Part shown: piece after piece, positions 44,865 to 53,723 of the stretch
Layout: each line of letters begins with the position of its first letter
How positions within the stretch are numbered: position 1 is the stretch's first letter
From: Nocardioides marinisabuli
Lineage (GTDB): Bacteria; Actinomycetota; Actinomycetes; Propionibacteriales; Nocardioidaceae
Direction: 5' to 3'
DNA: 64,000 nt
Assembly (NCBI RefSeq): GCF_013466785.1
Contig: NZ_CP059163.1
Location: forward strand, 372,001 to 436,000
Notes under the pieces: model-generated
The model's input: only the letters and a program-made list of their open reading frames with translations
Databases searched by the model: none
What the model was told of the DNA's origin: nothing
Program-made: the position numbers and the translations under genes

Positions 44865-45623
44865 ATGCCCCGCGCCCTGGTCACCGGCCCCACCGCCGGC
44901 ATCGGTCACAGCTTCGCCGTGCAGCTCGCCGGGCGCGGGCACGACCTGGTGCTGGTCGCCCGCGACCAGCAGCGCCTCGAGGAGGTCGCCGGCGACCTGC
45001 GCGAGCGCTTCGGGGTCGCGGTCGAGGTGCTGGTCGCCGACCTCGCCGACCGCGACCAGCTCGTCCGGGTCGAGCAGCGCCTGGCCGACCGCTCCTCCCC
45101 CGTCGACCTGCTCGTCAACAACGCGGGCTTCGGCCTCAAGGGCCGCTTCCTCGACAACGACGTGGCCGCCGAGACCGCCATGCTCGACGTGCTGGTCACC
45201 GCGGTGGTGCGGCTGATGCACGCCGCGCTCGGCCCGATGGTCGAGCGCGGGCACGGCCAGGTGCTCAACGTCTCGAGCGTGGCCTCGTTCCTGCCGCGCG
45301 GCTCCTACTCCGCGGCCAAGGCCTACGTGAACAAGCTCGGCGAGTGGGCGGCCGCGGAGTACGCCCCGCACGGCGTCACCGTGACGACCCTGTGCCCCGG
45401 CTTCGTGCGCACCGAGTTCCACGAGCGGATGGACGTCGGCCAGGACTCCGCGCCCGACTTCCTGTGGCTCGACGCCGACGACCTGGTGCGCACCGCACTC
45501 GCCGACCTGGAGAAGGGCAAGGTCTACTCGATCCCGAGCGCGCGCTACAAGGCGATCGCCGGCGCGGCCCGGGTGGTCCCGCGCGGGGTGCTCCAGCGCT
45601 TCCAGTCGCTGGGTCGCAAGTAG
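44865..45623 (+). CDS. SDR family NAD(P)-dependent oxidoreductase
   Basis: A 252-residue classical short-chain dehydrogenase. LVTGPTAGIGHSFA is the cofactor loop (TGxxxGIG), LLVNNAGFGLKG the NNAG motif, NVSSVASFLPRGSYSAAKAYVNKL the catalytic S and YxxxK, and LCPGFVRTEF the PG motif. ATG 44865-44867 gives the standard short lead. It resembles the YqjQ/DltE-like branch (SDR_c) with KGRFLDNDV. It stops one base before the converging PHP gene ends. Substrate unknown. Confidence 0.93.
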   Translation: MPRALVTGPTAGIGHSFAVQLAGRGHDLVLVARDQQRLEEVAGDLRERFGVAVEVLVADLADRDQLVRVEQRLADRSSPVDLLVNNAGFGLKGRFLDNDVAAETAMLDVLVTAVVRLMHAALGPMVERGHGQVLNVSSVASFLPRGSYSAAKAYVNKLGEWAAAEYAPHGVTVTTLCPGFVRTEFHERMDVGQDSAPDFLWLDADDLVRTALADLEKGKVYSIPSARYKAIAGAARVVPRGVLQRFQSLGRK

Positions 45624-45624
45624 C

Positions 45625-46497
45625 TCAGACGACCTCGGGGACCGCCCGGCCCGAGGCCGCGGCGGCCGCGGCGGCCAGGTCGAGCAGCCGCTCGAGCTCC
45701 TCGGGCGCGGTGGTGTGGCAGCCCAGGTCGTGGTCGACCTTGCCCTCGCCGTGGTGGTCGCTGGACCCGGTGACGACCAGGTCGAGCTCGCGCGCGATCG
45801 CGCGCAGCCGCTCCCGGGCCGCGGGCGCGTGGTCCTGGTGGTCGACCTCGATGCCGGCCAGGCCGAGCCCGGCCAGCTCGGCGAAGGCCTGCGCGTCGGG
45901 GCGCTCGTCGCGGCGCCGGCCCCACGCGTGGGCCACCACCGAGACCCCGCCGGCCTCACCGACCAGCCGGATCGTCTCGCGCAGCGGGGCGGCGTACCGG
46001 TCGACGTACCCGGGGCGCCCGGGGCTGAGGTAGCGGTCGAAGGCCTCGGTGCGGTCGCCCACCACGCCGGCGGCGACCAGGGCGTCGGCCACGTGGGGCC
46101 GGCCGCTGGCGGCGCTGTGGCCCGAGACCCGGGCCACGTCGGCCTCGCTCAGGTCGATGCCCGCACCGCGCAGCGCCTCGAGCATGCCGGGCACCCGCGA
46201 GCGTCGCCCCTCGAGGATCCGCTCGAGCTCGGCCGCGAGCGGTGGGTACGTCGCGTCGGGCAGGTAGGCCAGCAGGTGCACGCCCTGCCCCTCGTGGCGG
46301 GTGCTGATCTCCATGCCCCGCACCAGCCGCAGGCCGGTCGCGTCGGCCGCGGCCGCGGCCTCGGCCCACCCCTCGGCGCTGTCGTGGTCGGTCAGCGCCA
46401 GCACGTCGAGCCCGGCCCGCACCGCGGCGTGCACGAGCTCGGTCGGCGACTGGGTGCCGTCGCTGGCCCGCGAGTGGGTGTGGAGGTCGATGCGCAC
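45625..46497 (-). CDS. PHP domain phosphoesterase (RNase AM/TrpH-like)
   Basis: A 290-residue PHP-fold enzyme. Metal ligands are visible in order: IDLHTHSRASDG (HxH), ALTDHDSAEGW, GMEISTRHEGQGVHLLAY, a central GRPHVADALV, VSVVAHAWGR and the final GSSDHHGEGK. The arrangement matches YciV/RnaAM, a 5'-3' exonuclease acting on 5'-monophosphorylated RNA and 3',5'-bisphosphonucleotides. A TGA stop directly faces the SDR stop. It is followed upstream by the DUF6758-like gene (10-base gap), probably an operon. Confidence 0.9.
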   Translation of the reverse strand: MRIDLHTHSRASDGTQSPTELVHAAVRAGLDVLALTDHDSAEGWAEAAAAADATGLRLVRGMEISTRHEGQGVHLLAYLPDATYPPLAAELERILEGRRSRVPGMLEALRGAGIDLSEADVARVSGHSAASGRPHVADALVAAGVVGDRTEAFDRYLSPGRPGYVDRYAAPLRETIRLVGEAGGVSVVAHAWGRRRDERPDAQAFAELAGLGLAGIEVDHQDHAPAARERLRAIARELDLVVTGSSDHHGEGKVDHDLGCHTTAPEELERLLDLAAAAAAASGRAVPEVV

Positions 46498-46506
46498 CCC
46501 TGGAGC

Positions 46507-47178
46507 CTAGGTCCAGCCGGGCGCCGGACCGCTGAAGGGCAGCTCGAGCACGGCCGGCCCCACGCCCGAGACGTCGCGCAGGATCCACTCGTCGCGCAGC
46601 AGCAGCACGGCCGAGGCCGGGCGCACCACCATCCACAACCACCGCCCCTGCGCCTCCCCGACCAGCACGGACCGGTCCCACTCCCCCGGGCTGGCGCTGG
46701 TCGAGACCGTCCACAGCGACACCGGCAGGCGCTCCAGGCGCACCCGCACGTCGGCGGGGCCGTGCCCGACCTCGGGGCCGGGGTCGGTCCGGTCGCTCCC
46801 GGCGACCCGGGCCGCGAACCCGGTGCCGGGCTCCTCGGCGACGACGTGCACGTCGACCGGGCCGTCGAGGCTGCTGGTGCCGCTGACGCAGGTCATCGTG
46901 GCCACCGTGTCCTCGCCCTCCCCGACCGCCGCGAAGTCGGTGACGCCCCACCCGGGGCTCATCGGCCAGGGCAGCAGGGTCGGGAAGAGCGCCGCGCGGC
47001 GTAGGTGCTCGGCGAACCCGTCGTACGACGCCTCCTCGGCGCGCCACAGCGGCGGTACCGGGCCGTGCTCGGGGCACGACCACAACGACGACCCGTCGCC
47101 CAGCCGGGCGACCGGCGCGGGGCAGCGGGGGCAGGCGGCGCTGGGCACGGGTCCACGGTGCTCAGTCGGGGGCGCCAC
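46507..47178 (-). CDS. Actinobacterial DUF6758-like zinc-ribbon protein
   Basis: A protein of about 223 residues with an N-terminal CPRCPAPV and WSCPEHG pair, likely a small zinc ribbon, followed by a hydrophobic core domain (PMSPGWGVTDFAAVGEGEDTV). I recall such DUF6758 proteins next to PHP-domain genes in actinobacteria. Several starts are possible: the frame opens at a TTG (47185-47187), and I use GTG 47176-47178. No catalytic motif is recognised and the function is unknown. Confidence 0.65.
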   Translation of the reverse strand: MAPPTEHRGPVPSAACPRCPAPVARLGDGSSLWSCPEHGPVPPLWRAEEASYDGFAEHLRRAALFPTLLPWPMSPGWGVTDFAAVGEGEDTVATMTCVSGTSSLDGPVDVHVVAEEPGTGFAARVAGSDRTDPGPEVGHGPADVRVRLERLPVSLWTVSTSASPGEWDRSVLVGEAQGRWLWMVVRPASAVLLLRDEWILRDVSGVGPAVLELPFSGPAPGWT

Positions 47179-47273
47179 GTCAAGCAAGACCCTGTCGGCG
47201 ACGGGGCCGATGTGCGATTCTGCAAGGCACGGCGCGTCGTCCTCGATCCGCCCAGAAAATTGGGGGGGGCACC

Positions 47274-47957
47274 GTGACGAGCGACGTGGTGGGCGACCTG
47301 CTGGACGCGCTGGACGGCCCGCACAGCCTGGAGTCGGCGTGCGACGGGCTGCTCGGGAGGTCCCGGTCGATGCTGGGCGCCGACGTGGCCGGCCTGGTCG
47401 CCTGGGACGCGCGCGGGCGCGTCGAGCAGCTGGCCAGCACCGACCCGGAGGCCACGGCGGCGCTGTGCGAGCTGCGCGGCGGGCCGCTGTGCCCCCCGGC
47501 GGCCGCGCTGCCGGACGACGCGGTGCTCGCCGTCGGGGACACCTGGGCGGAGGACCGGTGGCCCGGGTGGGCCTCCCAGGTCGCCGCCCTCGGGCACCGG
47601 TCGGTGCTGCTGGTGAACCTGCCGAGCCTGTCGCACCGGCCGCTGGCCCTGCACGCGTGGGCGGCCCGCCCGCACGCCTTCGGGGACGCCGTCCCGCCGC
47701 ACACCGTCGACTTCGTGCGGCTGGCCGGCCTGATGGTCGCGCAGGCCGAGCGCGTCGAGAACCTGGTCGAGGCGCTGCACTCGCGCAGCCTCATCGCCCA
47801 GGCCCAGGGGATCGTCATGGAGCGCTTCTCCGTGGGCGCGGACGAGGCGATGGCCTACCTGCGCCGGGTCTCGCAGGACCAGCACCTGCGGGTGCGCGAC
47901 CTCGCCGCGACCCTCGTCGAGGGACGCAACGTGCCCAGGCCCGCCCCACGCACCTGA
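47274..47957 (+). CDS. GAF-ANTAR domain regulator
   Basis: A 227-residue antitermination-type regulator. A GAF-like sensor domain fills residues about 12-160, and an ANTAR RNA-binding domain the C-terminus (LHSRSLIAQAQGIVMERFSVGADEAMAYLRRVSQDQHLRVRDLAATLVEG), with the expected AxG-I-ME and A-A-L-R positions kept. Such proteins bind paired hexaloops in nascent RNA to control termination. A GTG start follows a G-rich ribosome site. It precedes the histidine kinase/response regulator genes on the same strand with a 74-base gap and may belong to the same signalling unit. Confidence 0.9.
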   Translation: MTSDVVGDLLDALDGPHSLESACDGLLGRSRSMLGADVAGLVAWDARGRVEQLASTDPEATAALCELRGGPLCPPAAALPDDAVLAVGDTWAEDRWPGWASQVAALGHRSVLLVNLPSLSHRPLALHAWAARPHAFGDAVPPHTVDFVRLAGLMVAQAERVENLVEALHSRSLIAQAQGIVMERFSVGADEAMAYLRRVSQDQHLRVRDLAATLVEGRNVPRPAPRT

Positions 47958-48031
47958 GGCGGGATTTGACGCTCGTGTGACGGATTGTTGGCCGACTCGT
48001 ACCAGATTGGGGTCACGGGACGGGGGAACCG

Positions 48032-49153
48032 ATGACGAGTGCACCACAGCCACACGAGGCTGAGCAGCCACCGGCACGCGGCCGGGTCGAGGGACAGTCG
48101 GCGGCGACCGGGCAGGGGAGGACGGACGAGGCGCAGGAGATGCTGCGCCCGTGCGCCGTGCTGGTCGCCGTCGGGGTCCTCGCGGTCGTGAGCGCCACCG
48201 TCGCCCTGCACGGCCTCTCCGCCGATCCAGCCACCGCGTCCGCCTGGGTGGCGGCCGCGGCGCTGCTGGCGCTGCTGGGGGCCTGGGAGCGCGCCCGCGT
48301 CTCCTGCCGCCGGGCGCAGCGCGAGCTCGAGGAGGTCAGCGTGCGCGTCGGGGAGACCGAGCGGCTGCTGGGCGAGGACGAGGACACGCTCCACGAGGCC
48401 CGCACCGCCCTGGCCGGGCTGGTGCTCAGCGACCGGCTGCTGTCCGAGCACGACGAGCTCCTCGACGAGGAGACCCGGGCCCGGCTGCTCCACCTGCGCG
48501 GGCGCGACCTCGACCGGATCCAGCACCTGCTCTCCGGCGGGCTGCGCCACGTGCCGCCGGCCGAGAACGAGGTCGTCGGGGCCGACGGGGCCGACAAGCC
48601 CGACGAGACCGGCTCGGCGACGTACGAGGACGTCCCGATTGGGCCGCTCGTGGCCGACGCGCTCGCCGCCGCCCAGCTGCGCGGTGAGCCCGTGCACCGC
48701 ACGACGCCCGAGGGGCCGGGCGAGACGGTGCGCGCCGACCCCCACGACGTGGCCGAGGTCCTCGACATCCTGCTGCGCAACGCCGCCCGGCACGCGCCGG
48801 GGGCCCGCGTGGACGTCGAGGTGCACCGCACCGGCGCCCGCGTGGTCGTCCGGGTCGCCGACCAGGGCCCCGGGGTGCCGCCCGGCCTGCGCGCCACCCT
48901 CTTCACCCGCGGCGCCCGCGGACCGTCCTCCCCCGGCTCGGGCCTCGGCCTGGCCATGGCCCGCCGCCTCACCGACCGCAACGACGGGGACCTCGTGCTC
49001 GAGGAGAGCACCCCCCGCGGGACCGTCTTCGCCCTCGTCCTGCCAGCCGCCGGCCCTGCCGGCACCACGCACACCACCACAGGGGAGACCACCATGACCA
49101 CCACCACCGAACGGCTCGTCGCCGTCCCGTCATGCCACGCGCACTCGGCCTGA
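48032..49153 (+). CDS. Membrane sensor histidine kinase (HATPase domain)
   Basis: A 373-residue kinase. Two hydrophobic segments (about 40-60 and 68-84) anchor it, then a coiled coil (RAQRELEEVSVRVGETERLL). The catalytic HATPase_c domain is near the C-terminus: the N box VLDILLRNAARHAPG, G1 VADQGPGVPPG and G2 SGLGLAMARRL. A phosphoacceptor His is not in a standard H box; LLSEHDELLDEETRARLLHL is the candidate region. The final 30 residues are Thr-rich. Its 3' end overlaps the response-regulator start by 22 bases, so the two are a coupled pair. Confidence 0.88.
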   Translation: MTSAPQPHEAEQPPARGRVEGQSAATGQGRTDEAQEMLRPCAVLVAVGVLAVVSATVALHGLSADPATASAWVAAAALLALLGAWERARVSCRRAQRELEEVSVRVGETERLLGEDEDTLHEARTALAGLVLSDRLLSEHDELLDEETRARLLHLRGRDLDRIQHLLSGGLRHVPPAENEVVGADGADKPDETGSATYEDVPIGPLVADALAAAQLRGEPVHRTTPEGPGETVRADPHDVAEVLDILLRNAARHAPGARVDVEVHRTGARVVVRVADQGPGVPPGLRATLFTRGARGPSSPGSGLGLAMARRLTDRNDGDLVLEESTPRGTVFALVLPAAGPAGTTHTTTGETTMTTTTERLVAVPSCHAHSA

Positions 49154-49815
49154 CCCGCGTCGCGGTGGTCGAGGACCACCTGCTGTTCGCCGAGTCGCTG
49201 GAGGTCGCACTGACCCTCGAGGGCCACGACGTGCACCGCATCGAGGTGCCCGAGGGCACCCCGCCCGCCGGGTGGCTGCTCACCGCGCTGCTGCGGGTCC
49301 GACCGCGCGTCGTCCTGCTCGACCTCGACCTGGGCCCCGGTGGCCCGGGCACCCGCCTGATCGAGCCCCTGGTGCGCACCCGGGCGGCCGTCGTGGTGAT
49401 CACCGGCGAGTCGCGCGAGGCGGTGTGGGGCGAGTGCCTGCGCCGCGGCGCCCGCGCGGTGCTCGAGAAGACCGCCTCGCTCAACACCATCCTGGCCACG
49501 ATCCGCCTCATCGGCGACGGACGCCCTGTGATGAGCCGCGAGGAGCGCGAGCGCCTCATGCTCGTCTACCACCAGGAGAAGCAGGAGCTCGCCGCCGTGC
49601 GGGCCCGGCTCGACCGGCTCACCCCGCGCGAGCGCGAGGTGCTCGGCTGCCTGATGCAGGGCACGACCGTGCGCGAGATCGCCAGGTCGTCCTTCGTCTC
49701 CGAGGCGACCGTGCGCACGCAGGTCAAGTCGATCCTCGCCAAGCTCGAGGTCTGCTCGCAGCTCGCCGCCGTCGGCATGGCCCACCGCGCGCAGAGCCGC
49801 CTCGTCGCGCACTGA
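49132..49815 (+). CDS. LuxR-family response regulator
   Basis: A 227-residue NarL/FixJ-type regulator. The receiver domain has VAVVEDHLLFAESL (acidic pocket) and LLDLDLGPGGPG (phosphoacceptor Asp about 62), with VITG and a Lys in VLEKTAS as the later conserved T/K. A linker leads to the GerE helix-turn-helix: LTPREREVLGCLMQGTTVREIA, FVSEATVRTQVKSILAKL. The C-terminus CSQLAAVGMAHR closely matches the second regulator at 51.4 kb (SSQLAAVALYDR). It overlaps the kinase gene and lies 133 bases before the sugar transferase, so control of the polysaccharide locus is likely. Confidence 0.92.
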   Translation: MPRALGLTRVAVVEDHLLFAESLEVALTLEGHDVHRIEVPEGTPPAGWLLTALLRVRPRVVLLDLDLGPGGPGTRLIEPLVRTRAAVVVITGESREAVWGECLRRGARAVLEKTASLNTILATIRLIGDGRPVMSREERERLMLVYHQEKQELAAVRARLDRLTPREREVLGCLMQGTTVREIARSSFVSEATVRTQVKSILAKLEVCSQLAAVGMAHRAQSRLVAH

Positions 49816-49948
49816 CGCGCGCCCAGCCCCGCTCCACCGGCACGACCCCCCTCACCGGGCGATACCGCATTCGCGGCATGCCAGCACCGTGAGCGGCTCC
49901 TAGATTGACAGCACGGGGCCGACAGACGGTGCGAGGTGAGGGGGGTCC

Positions 49949-51349
49949 ATGAGCGCCTACGCCGACCAGGGCCCGCGCGTCGCCCACCGCAGCGTGGAGG
50001 GCCTCGCGCGGCCCGGCCAGCGCCGCACGCGGTGGTACTGGATGGCAGCCACCGACGGTCTCGCGGCCGTCGTGGTGGCCATCGTGCTGCTGCCGCCCGA
50101 CCTGGTGCCCGGGCCCGCGCTCGCGGTCGCCTTCGGGCTCGCCTGGGTGGTGCTGCTGGGCCTGGCCCGCACCTACGACCCGGGCCCGGTGCCGCGTCGC
50201 TCCGACCTGCTGCGCATCGGGCTCTCGGGCCTGCACCTGGTCGCCCTCGGCGCCCTGCTCAGCGCGCTGACCGGCATCCTGGTGCCGGTCGAGGAGCTGG
50301 TCGCCGCGGCCGGCGCGGCCAGCGCGACGAGCGGCGGGATGCGCCTGCTCTCCTCCCTGCGCCGGCCCCCACGCACCCGGGTGGTGCTGGTGGGCCACCG
50401 CCGCCAGGTCCGCCGCCTGGCCGAGGAGCTGCGCGAGAGCACCGACGTCGAGGTGGTGGGGGTCTGTGTGGCGGGCCCCAAGGGCTGCGCGGGCATCGAC
50501 CTGCCGACCGCCTCGGGCTTCGCGTCGGTGCCCGACCTGGTGCGCGAGCAGCGCGGCGAGTGCGTGGTCGCGCTCCCCTGCCGCCACCTCGACGCCGCCT
50601 CGCTGCGTCGCCTGGGCTGGCTGCTCGAGCGCGACCACGTCGACCTGCTCATCGGCCCCGGCCTGCACGACGTGGACTCCGGTCGCGCCGTGCTGCGCCG
50701 CACCGGCGGCCTCTCGCTGCTGCACGTGCGCCACGCCGACCTGACCGGCCCCAGGCGGGCCCTGAAGACCGCCTGGGAGCGTGGCGCCTGCGCCATGGCG
50801 CTGGTGGTCCTCACCCCCCTCATGCTGGCCCTCATGGCGCTCGTGCGCCTCGACTCCCCCGGCCCGGCGCTCTTCCGGCAGCAGCGTGTGGGCCGCGACG
50901 GCGAGGTCTTCTCGATCCTCAAGCTGCGCACCATGCACGTCGACGCCGAGGCACGCCTCGAGGACCTGCGCGAGCACAACGAGAGCGACGGCGCGCTGTT
51001 CAAGATGCGCCAGGACCCCCGGGTCACCCGGGCCGGGCGCTGGCTGCGCCGGCTCTCGCTCGACGAGCTGCCCCAGCTGGTCAACGTGGTGCGCGGCGAC
51101 ATGGCCCTGGTGGGCCCGCGGCCGCCGCTGCCCGGCGAGGTGACGGCGTACGACGAGGACGCGCTGCGGCGTCTGGCCGTGCGGCCCGGCATCACCGGGC
51201 TCTGGCAGGTCTCGGGCCGCTCGGACCTGCCCTGGGCGATGACGGTGCGGCTCGACTCGCGCTACGTCGACAACTGGAGCCTGCGCCTCGACGCCTGGAT
51301 CCTGGCCCGCACCGTGCGGGCCGTGCTCGGCCACCACGGCGCCTACTGA
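49949..51349 (+). CDS. Polyprenyl-phosphate sugar-1-phosphate transferase (exopolysaccharide initiation)
   Basis: A 466-residue WbaP/WcaJ-type priming enzyme. Four N-terminal hydrophobic segments (about 30-130), a CoA_binding_3-like domain (about 150-260, RVVLVGHRRQVRRLAEEL), a further membrane helix (MALVVLTPLMLALMALV) and the catalytic Bac_transf domain: DSPGPALFRQQRVGRDGEVF, LKLRTMHVDAE, FKMRQDPRVTRAGRWLRRLSLDELPQL, MALVGPRPPLPGEV, RPGITGLWQVSGRSDLPWA. It transfers a hexose-1-phosphate onto undecaprenyl phosphate, the first step of the glycan built by genes downstream. Convergent with the second LuxR-type regulator. Confidence 0.93.
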   Translation: MSAYADQGPRVAHRSVEGLARPGQRRTRWYWMAATDGLAAVVVAIVLLPPDLVPGPALAVAFGLAWVVLLGLARTYDPGPVPRRSDLLRIGLSGLHLVALGALLSALTGILVPVEELVAAAGAASATSGGMRLLSSLRRPPRTRVVLVGHRRQVRRLAEELRESTDVEVVGVCVAGPKGCAGIDLPTASGFASVPDLVREQRGECVVALPCRHLDAASLRRLGWLLERDHVDLLIGPGLHDVDSGRAVLRRTGGLSLLHVRHADLTGPRRALKTAWERGACAMALVVLTPLMLALMALVRLDSPGPALFRQQRVGRDGEVFSILKLRTMHVDAEARLEDLREHNESDGALFKMRQDPRVTRAGRWLRRLSLDELPQLVNVVRGDMALVGPRPPLPGEVTAYDEDALRRLAVRPGITGLWQVSGRSDLPWAMTVRLDSRYVDNWSLRLDAWILARTVRAVLGHHGAY

Positions 51350-51436
51350 CCGCGAGCCGGCGCTACTTCCTCGCCGAGTCGGCGCCAGTTCCGGGAAGTG
51401 GCGCCGACTCGGCGAGGAACTGGCGCCGGGTCGCGG
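51350..51436. terminator. Nested hairpin filling the gap between sugar transferase and the second LuxR-type regulator
   Basis: The whole 87-base gap between two convergent stops is an inverted repeat. A perfect 21-bp inner stem (51367-51387 with 51399-51419) sits inside a 14-bp outer stem (CCGCGAGCCGGCGC with GCGCCGGGTCGCGG, one mismatch). A bidirectional terminator is the simplest reading. Confidence 0.8.
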
Positions 51437-52177
51437 TCAGGGCCGGTCGGCGGGCGGGGCCCAGCGGTCGTACAGCGCGACCGCGGCGAGCTGGGAGCTC
51501 ACGCCGAGCTTGCGCAGCACCGCCTTGACCTGGCTGCGCACGGTGCCCTCGCGCACGCCGGTCAGCTCGGCTACCTCGCGCACCGACAGCCCGTCGTGCA
51601 GCAGCGCCAGCACCGAGCGCTCGCGGGGGCTCAGGGAGCTCATCCGCTGCTGCTCCTGCTCCTGCTCCTCGCGGCGGCGGCGCCACTCCTCCTCCAGCTC
51701 CTCGCGCCCAGGCCAGGCCAGGGGGCGCCCGAGGGCGAGGTCGTCGAGGATCCGCACCAGCTCGTCGAGGCCGATCGAGCTCGGCACCACGGTGCTGGCG
51801 CCGGAGGCCACCAGGTCGGTCCACCGCGGGTCGGCGGGCTCCTCGACCAGCAGCAGCCACGGCAGGGCCAGGCGGGGCAGGCTGCGCACCGCCTCGCGCT
51901 GGGCCTCGGTGAGGAAGTCGCCCACGACCAGCGCGGCGCCCACCCGCCAACCGGCGAGCCGGTGGCGGGAGAAGGGTTCGATGCTCTCCACGCCGTCGGC
52001 GTCGGTGGCGGGCGGCGAGACCATCTCGAGCCCGCGGCTCTCCAGGGCGACGCGGATGGCGTCGCCGACCAGGTGCCTGCCGGACACGAACAGGACCCGC
52101 GAACCGGTGGCGGAGCGCGCCGCCGACGAGGCCGGTTCGCTGCTCTCAGGTCGGGCAGCAAGGTCCACGCAGCCCAC
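51437..52177 (-). CDS. LuxR-family regulator with atypical receiver domain
   Basis: A 246-residue protein built like the response regulator at 49.1 kb. The N-terminal half keeps receiver-like secondary structure (VLFVSGRHLVGDAIRVALESRG, WLLLVEEPAD, GASTVVPSSIGLDEL). The first-strand acidic pair is absent and the third strand reads ALVVGDFL, so phosphorylation at the usual Asp is doubtful. A Glu/Gln/Arg-rich linker (REELEEEWRRRREEQEQEQQ) joins the GerE helix-turn-helix LSPRERSVLALLHDGLSVREVA, VREGTVRSQVKAVLRKL. The start is a GTG at 52175-52177 or 52166-52168. It is divergent from nothing: DUF4910 lies upstream on the same strand 45 bases away. Confidence 0.85.
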   Translation of the reverse strand: MGCVDLAARPESSEPASSAARSATGSRVLFVSGRHLVGDAIRVALESRGLEMVSPPATDADGVESIEPFSRHRLAGWRVGAALVVGDFLTEAQREAVRSLPRLALPWLLLVEEPADPRWTDLVASGASTVVPSSIGLDELVRILDDLALGRPLAWPGREELEEEWRRRREEQEQEQQRMSSLSPRERSVLALLHDGLSVREVAELTGVREGTVRSQVKAVLRKLGVSSQLAAVALYDRWAPPADRP

Positions 52178-52222
52178 CCCCTCCCCGCCGTCGAGCGGGT
52201 CCTCCCGACCCGTGGCGGCAGC

Positions 52223-53602
52223 CTAGGAAGGCCGCTGGGCCGCGCACGCGGCTCGCGCCGAAGATGACCAATACTGGTGAGCGTCCACCGGGGCCTGCTC
52301 GCGGGCGAGCAGCCCGGCCGACTCCAGGTCGCGTGCCGCGGAGTGCAGCACCGCCACCGGCACCCCTGCGAGCGCCGCCACCTCGACCAGCGAGGTGGCC
52401 CCGTCGGAGGCCGCCAGCAGCCAGAGCATCGCCATCACGGCGTCGGTGGCGTTCTTCCCCCCGGTGGTCGGGTAGAGGCCGCGGCGCCCCAGCTGCGGCT
52501 CGCCGTACGGGCTCAGGTTGCGGTAGGTGACGTCGGCCTGCAGGGCCTCGACCACCTCCAGGACCGCGTCGTACGACGCCGCCAGCTGGTCGTCGGTGAC
52601 GAAGGCCAGGTCGTCGGCCGAGGTGTGGTACTCGGGGTACTCGCCGTGCGGGGTGCGCGAGATCCGTCCGACCGGCAGGTCGAAGCCCAGGGCGTTGAAC
52701 TGGCGCTCGTCGTAGCCGTACGGCGAGTAGTCGCGCACCTGCCCGCCGTGGGCGCGCACGACGAGCTCGGCCGCGCGGTCGACGGGGCGGTCGGCGCGCC
52801 GGGTGCGCTTGTAGACCAGCGGGCCCGGACCGCCCAGGCCGGTGAGCACCAGCCCGTGCCGCACCTGCGGCAGGTGCTCGCCGTTGCGGGCCAGCCAGGT
52901 GATCGAGCCGATCGTCCCCGGCGCCAGCAGCAGGCGCACCCCCAGCCGGCGCGGACGCCCGGCCAGCTCGCGCACCAGCTCGGTGGCCACGCTGAGGCCC
53001 GACAGGTTGTCGTTGGCCAGCGAGGGGTGGCACAGGTGCGCGGTCAGCAGGATCTCGCCGGGCTCGTCGCCGGGCAGCACCACCTCGGCGTACGTCAGCG
53101 ACCCGGGCCCGACCGTGGTGTCGACGACGACCTCCAAGGGCCCGAGGCGGGCCGCCTCCTCGAGGACGGCGAGGTCGCGGTGGGCCAGGCAGAAGCCCCA
53201 GGTGCGCTCGTAGTAGGTCGTGCGGTAGGGGATCCAGTCGGGCCGGTCGGGCATCGTGTGCAGGTGCGGGCGCAGCTCCTCGAAGCTCATCGAGGCGCGC
53301 ACGGGCACGCTGTAGCCGACCAGGTGCAGGGTGTGGCGCGCCAGGTCGACCAGGCGCCGGCCGGTCGCGTCGGCGATCCAGGCGGCGCGGGCGTTCCACT
53401 CGTCGTTGACGACCCAGTCGTGCACCCGGGTGCCGGAGGGCACCTCGTGGCGCTGCATCGCGACCCCGGGGGGCAGGTCCTCCTCGAGCACGTCGAGGGT
53501 GGCCCGGACCCCGTCGCCGGTGATGCTGCGGCACAGGGGGTAGAGGCGCTGCATGCGCGCGCGGACCCGCTGCCTGCGGCCCGCTGCCTCGTCGTCGCCC
53601 AC
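52223..53602 (-). CDS. DUF4910 aminopeptidase-like protein
   Basis: A 459-residue protein of the DUF4910/DUF2172 type: a metallopeptidase-fold enzyme of unclear substrate often found in surface-polysaccharide loci. LYPLCRSITGDGVRATLDVL and EVPSGTRVHDWVVNDEWN are the opening blocks. LLTAHLCHPSLANDNLSGL contains the His and Asp/Asn expected to bind metal in M28-like peptidases, and PEYHTSADDLAFV supplies the late His. The C-terminal 90 residues add a winged-helix-like tail. A GTG start (53600-53602) is used; upstream in-frame codons run into the divergent dehydratase promoter. A role in trimming or modifying a glycan-linked amide is a guess. Confidence 0.85.
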   Translation of the reverse strand: MGDDEAAGRRQRVRARMQRLYPLCRSITGDGVRATLDVLEEDLPPGVAMQRHEVPSGTRVHDWVVNDEWNARAAWIADATGRRLVDLARHTLHLVGYSVPVRASMSFEELRPHLHTMPDRPDWIPYRTTYYERTWGFCLAHRDLAVLEEAARLGPLEVVVDTTVGPGSLTYAEVVLPGDEPGEILLTAHLCHPSLANDNLSGLSVATELVRELAGRPRRLGVRLLLAPGTIGSITWLARNGEHLPQVRHGLVLTGLGGPGPLVYKRTRRADRPVDRAAELVVRAHGGQVRDYSPYGYDERQFNALGFDLPVGRISRTPHGEYPEYHTSADDLAFVTDDQLAASYDAVLEVVEALQADVTYRNLSPYGEPQLGRRGLYPTTGGKNATDAVMAMLWLLAASDGATSLVEVAALAGVPVAVLHSAARDLESAGLLAREQAPVDAHQYWSSSARAACAAQRPS

Positions 53603-53723
53603 CGCGCCACCCTCCCCGGTCGCCGGCCGGGACGGGGCGCGAGCGGCCGGGGCTCCCCACAACTGGGTACGCCCGGCCCGCAGCGGCCCGGACGACCCCG
53701 TCGCCCCACTAGCCTCACCGGCC

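Noticed and set aside
49905..49910. TTGACA upstream of the sugar transferase as a -35 box
   Set aside because: No acceptable -10 element lies 16-19 bases downstream.
51640..51710. The CTGCTCCTGCTCCTC tract as a microsatellite or regulatory repeat
   Set aside because: It lies within the LuxR-type regulator gene and encodes its Glu/Gln-rich linker helix.
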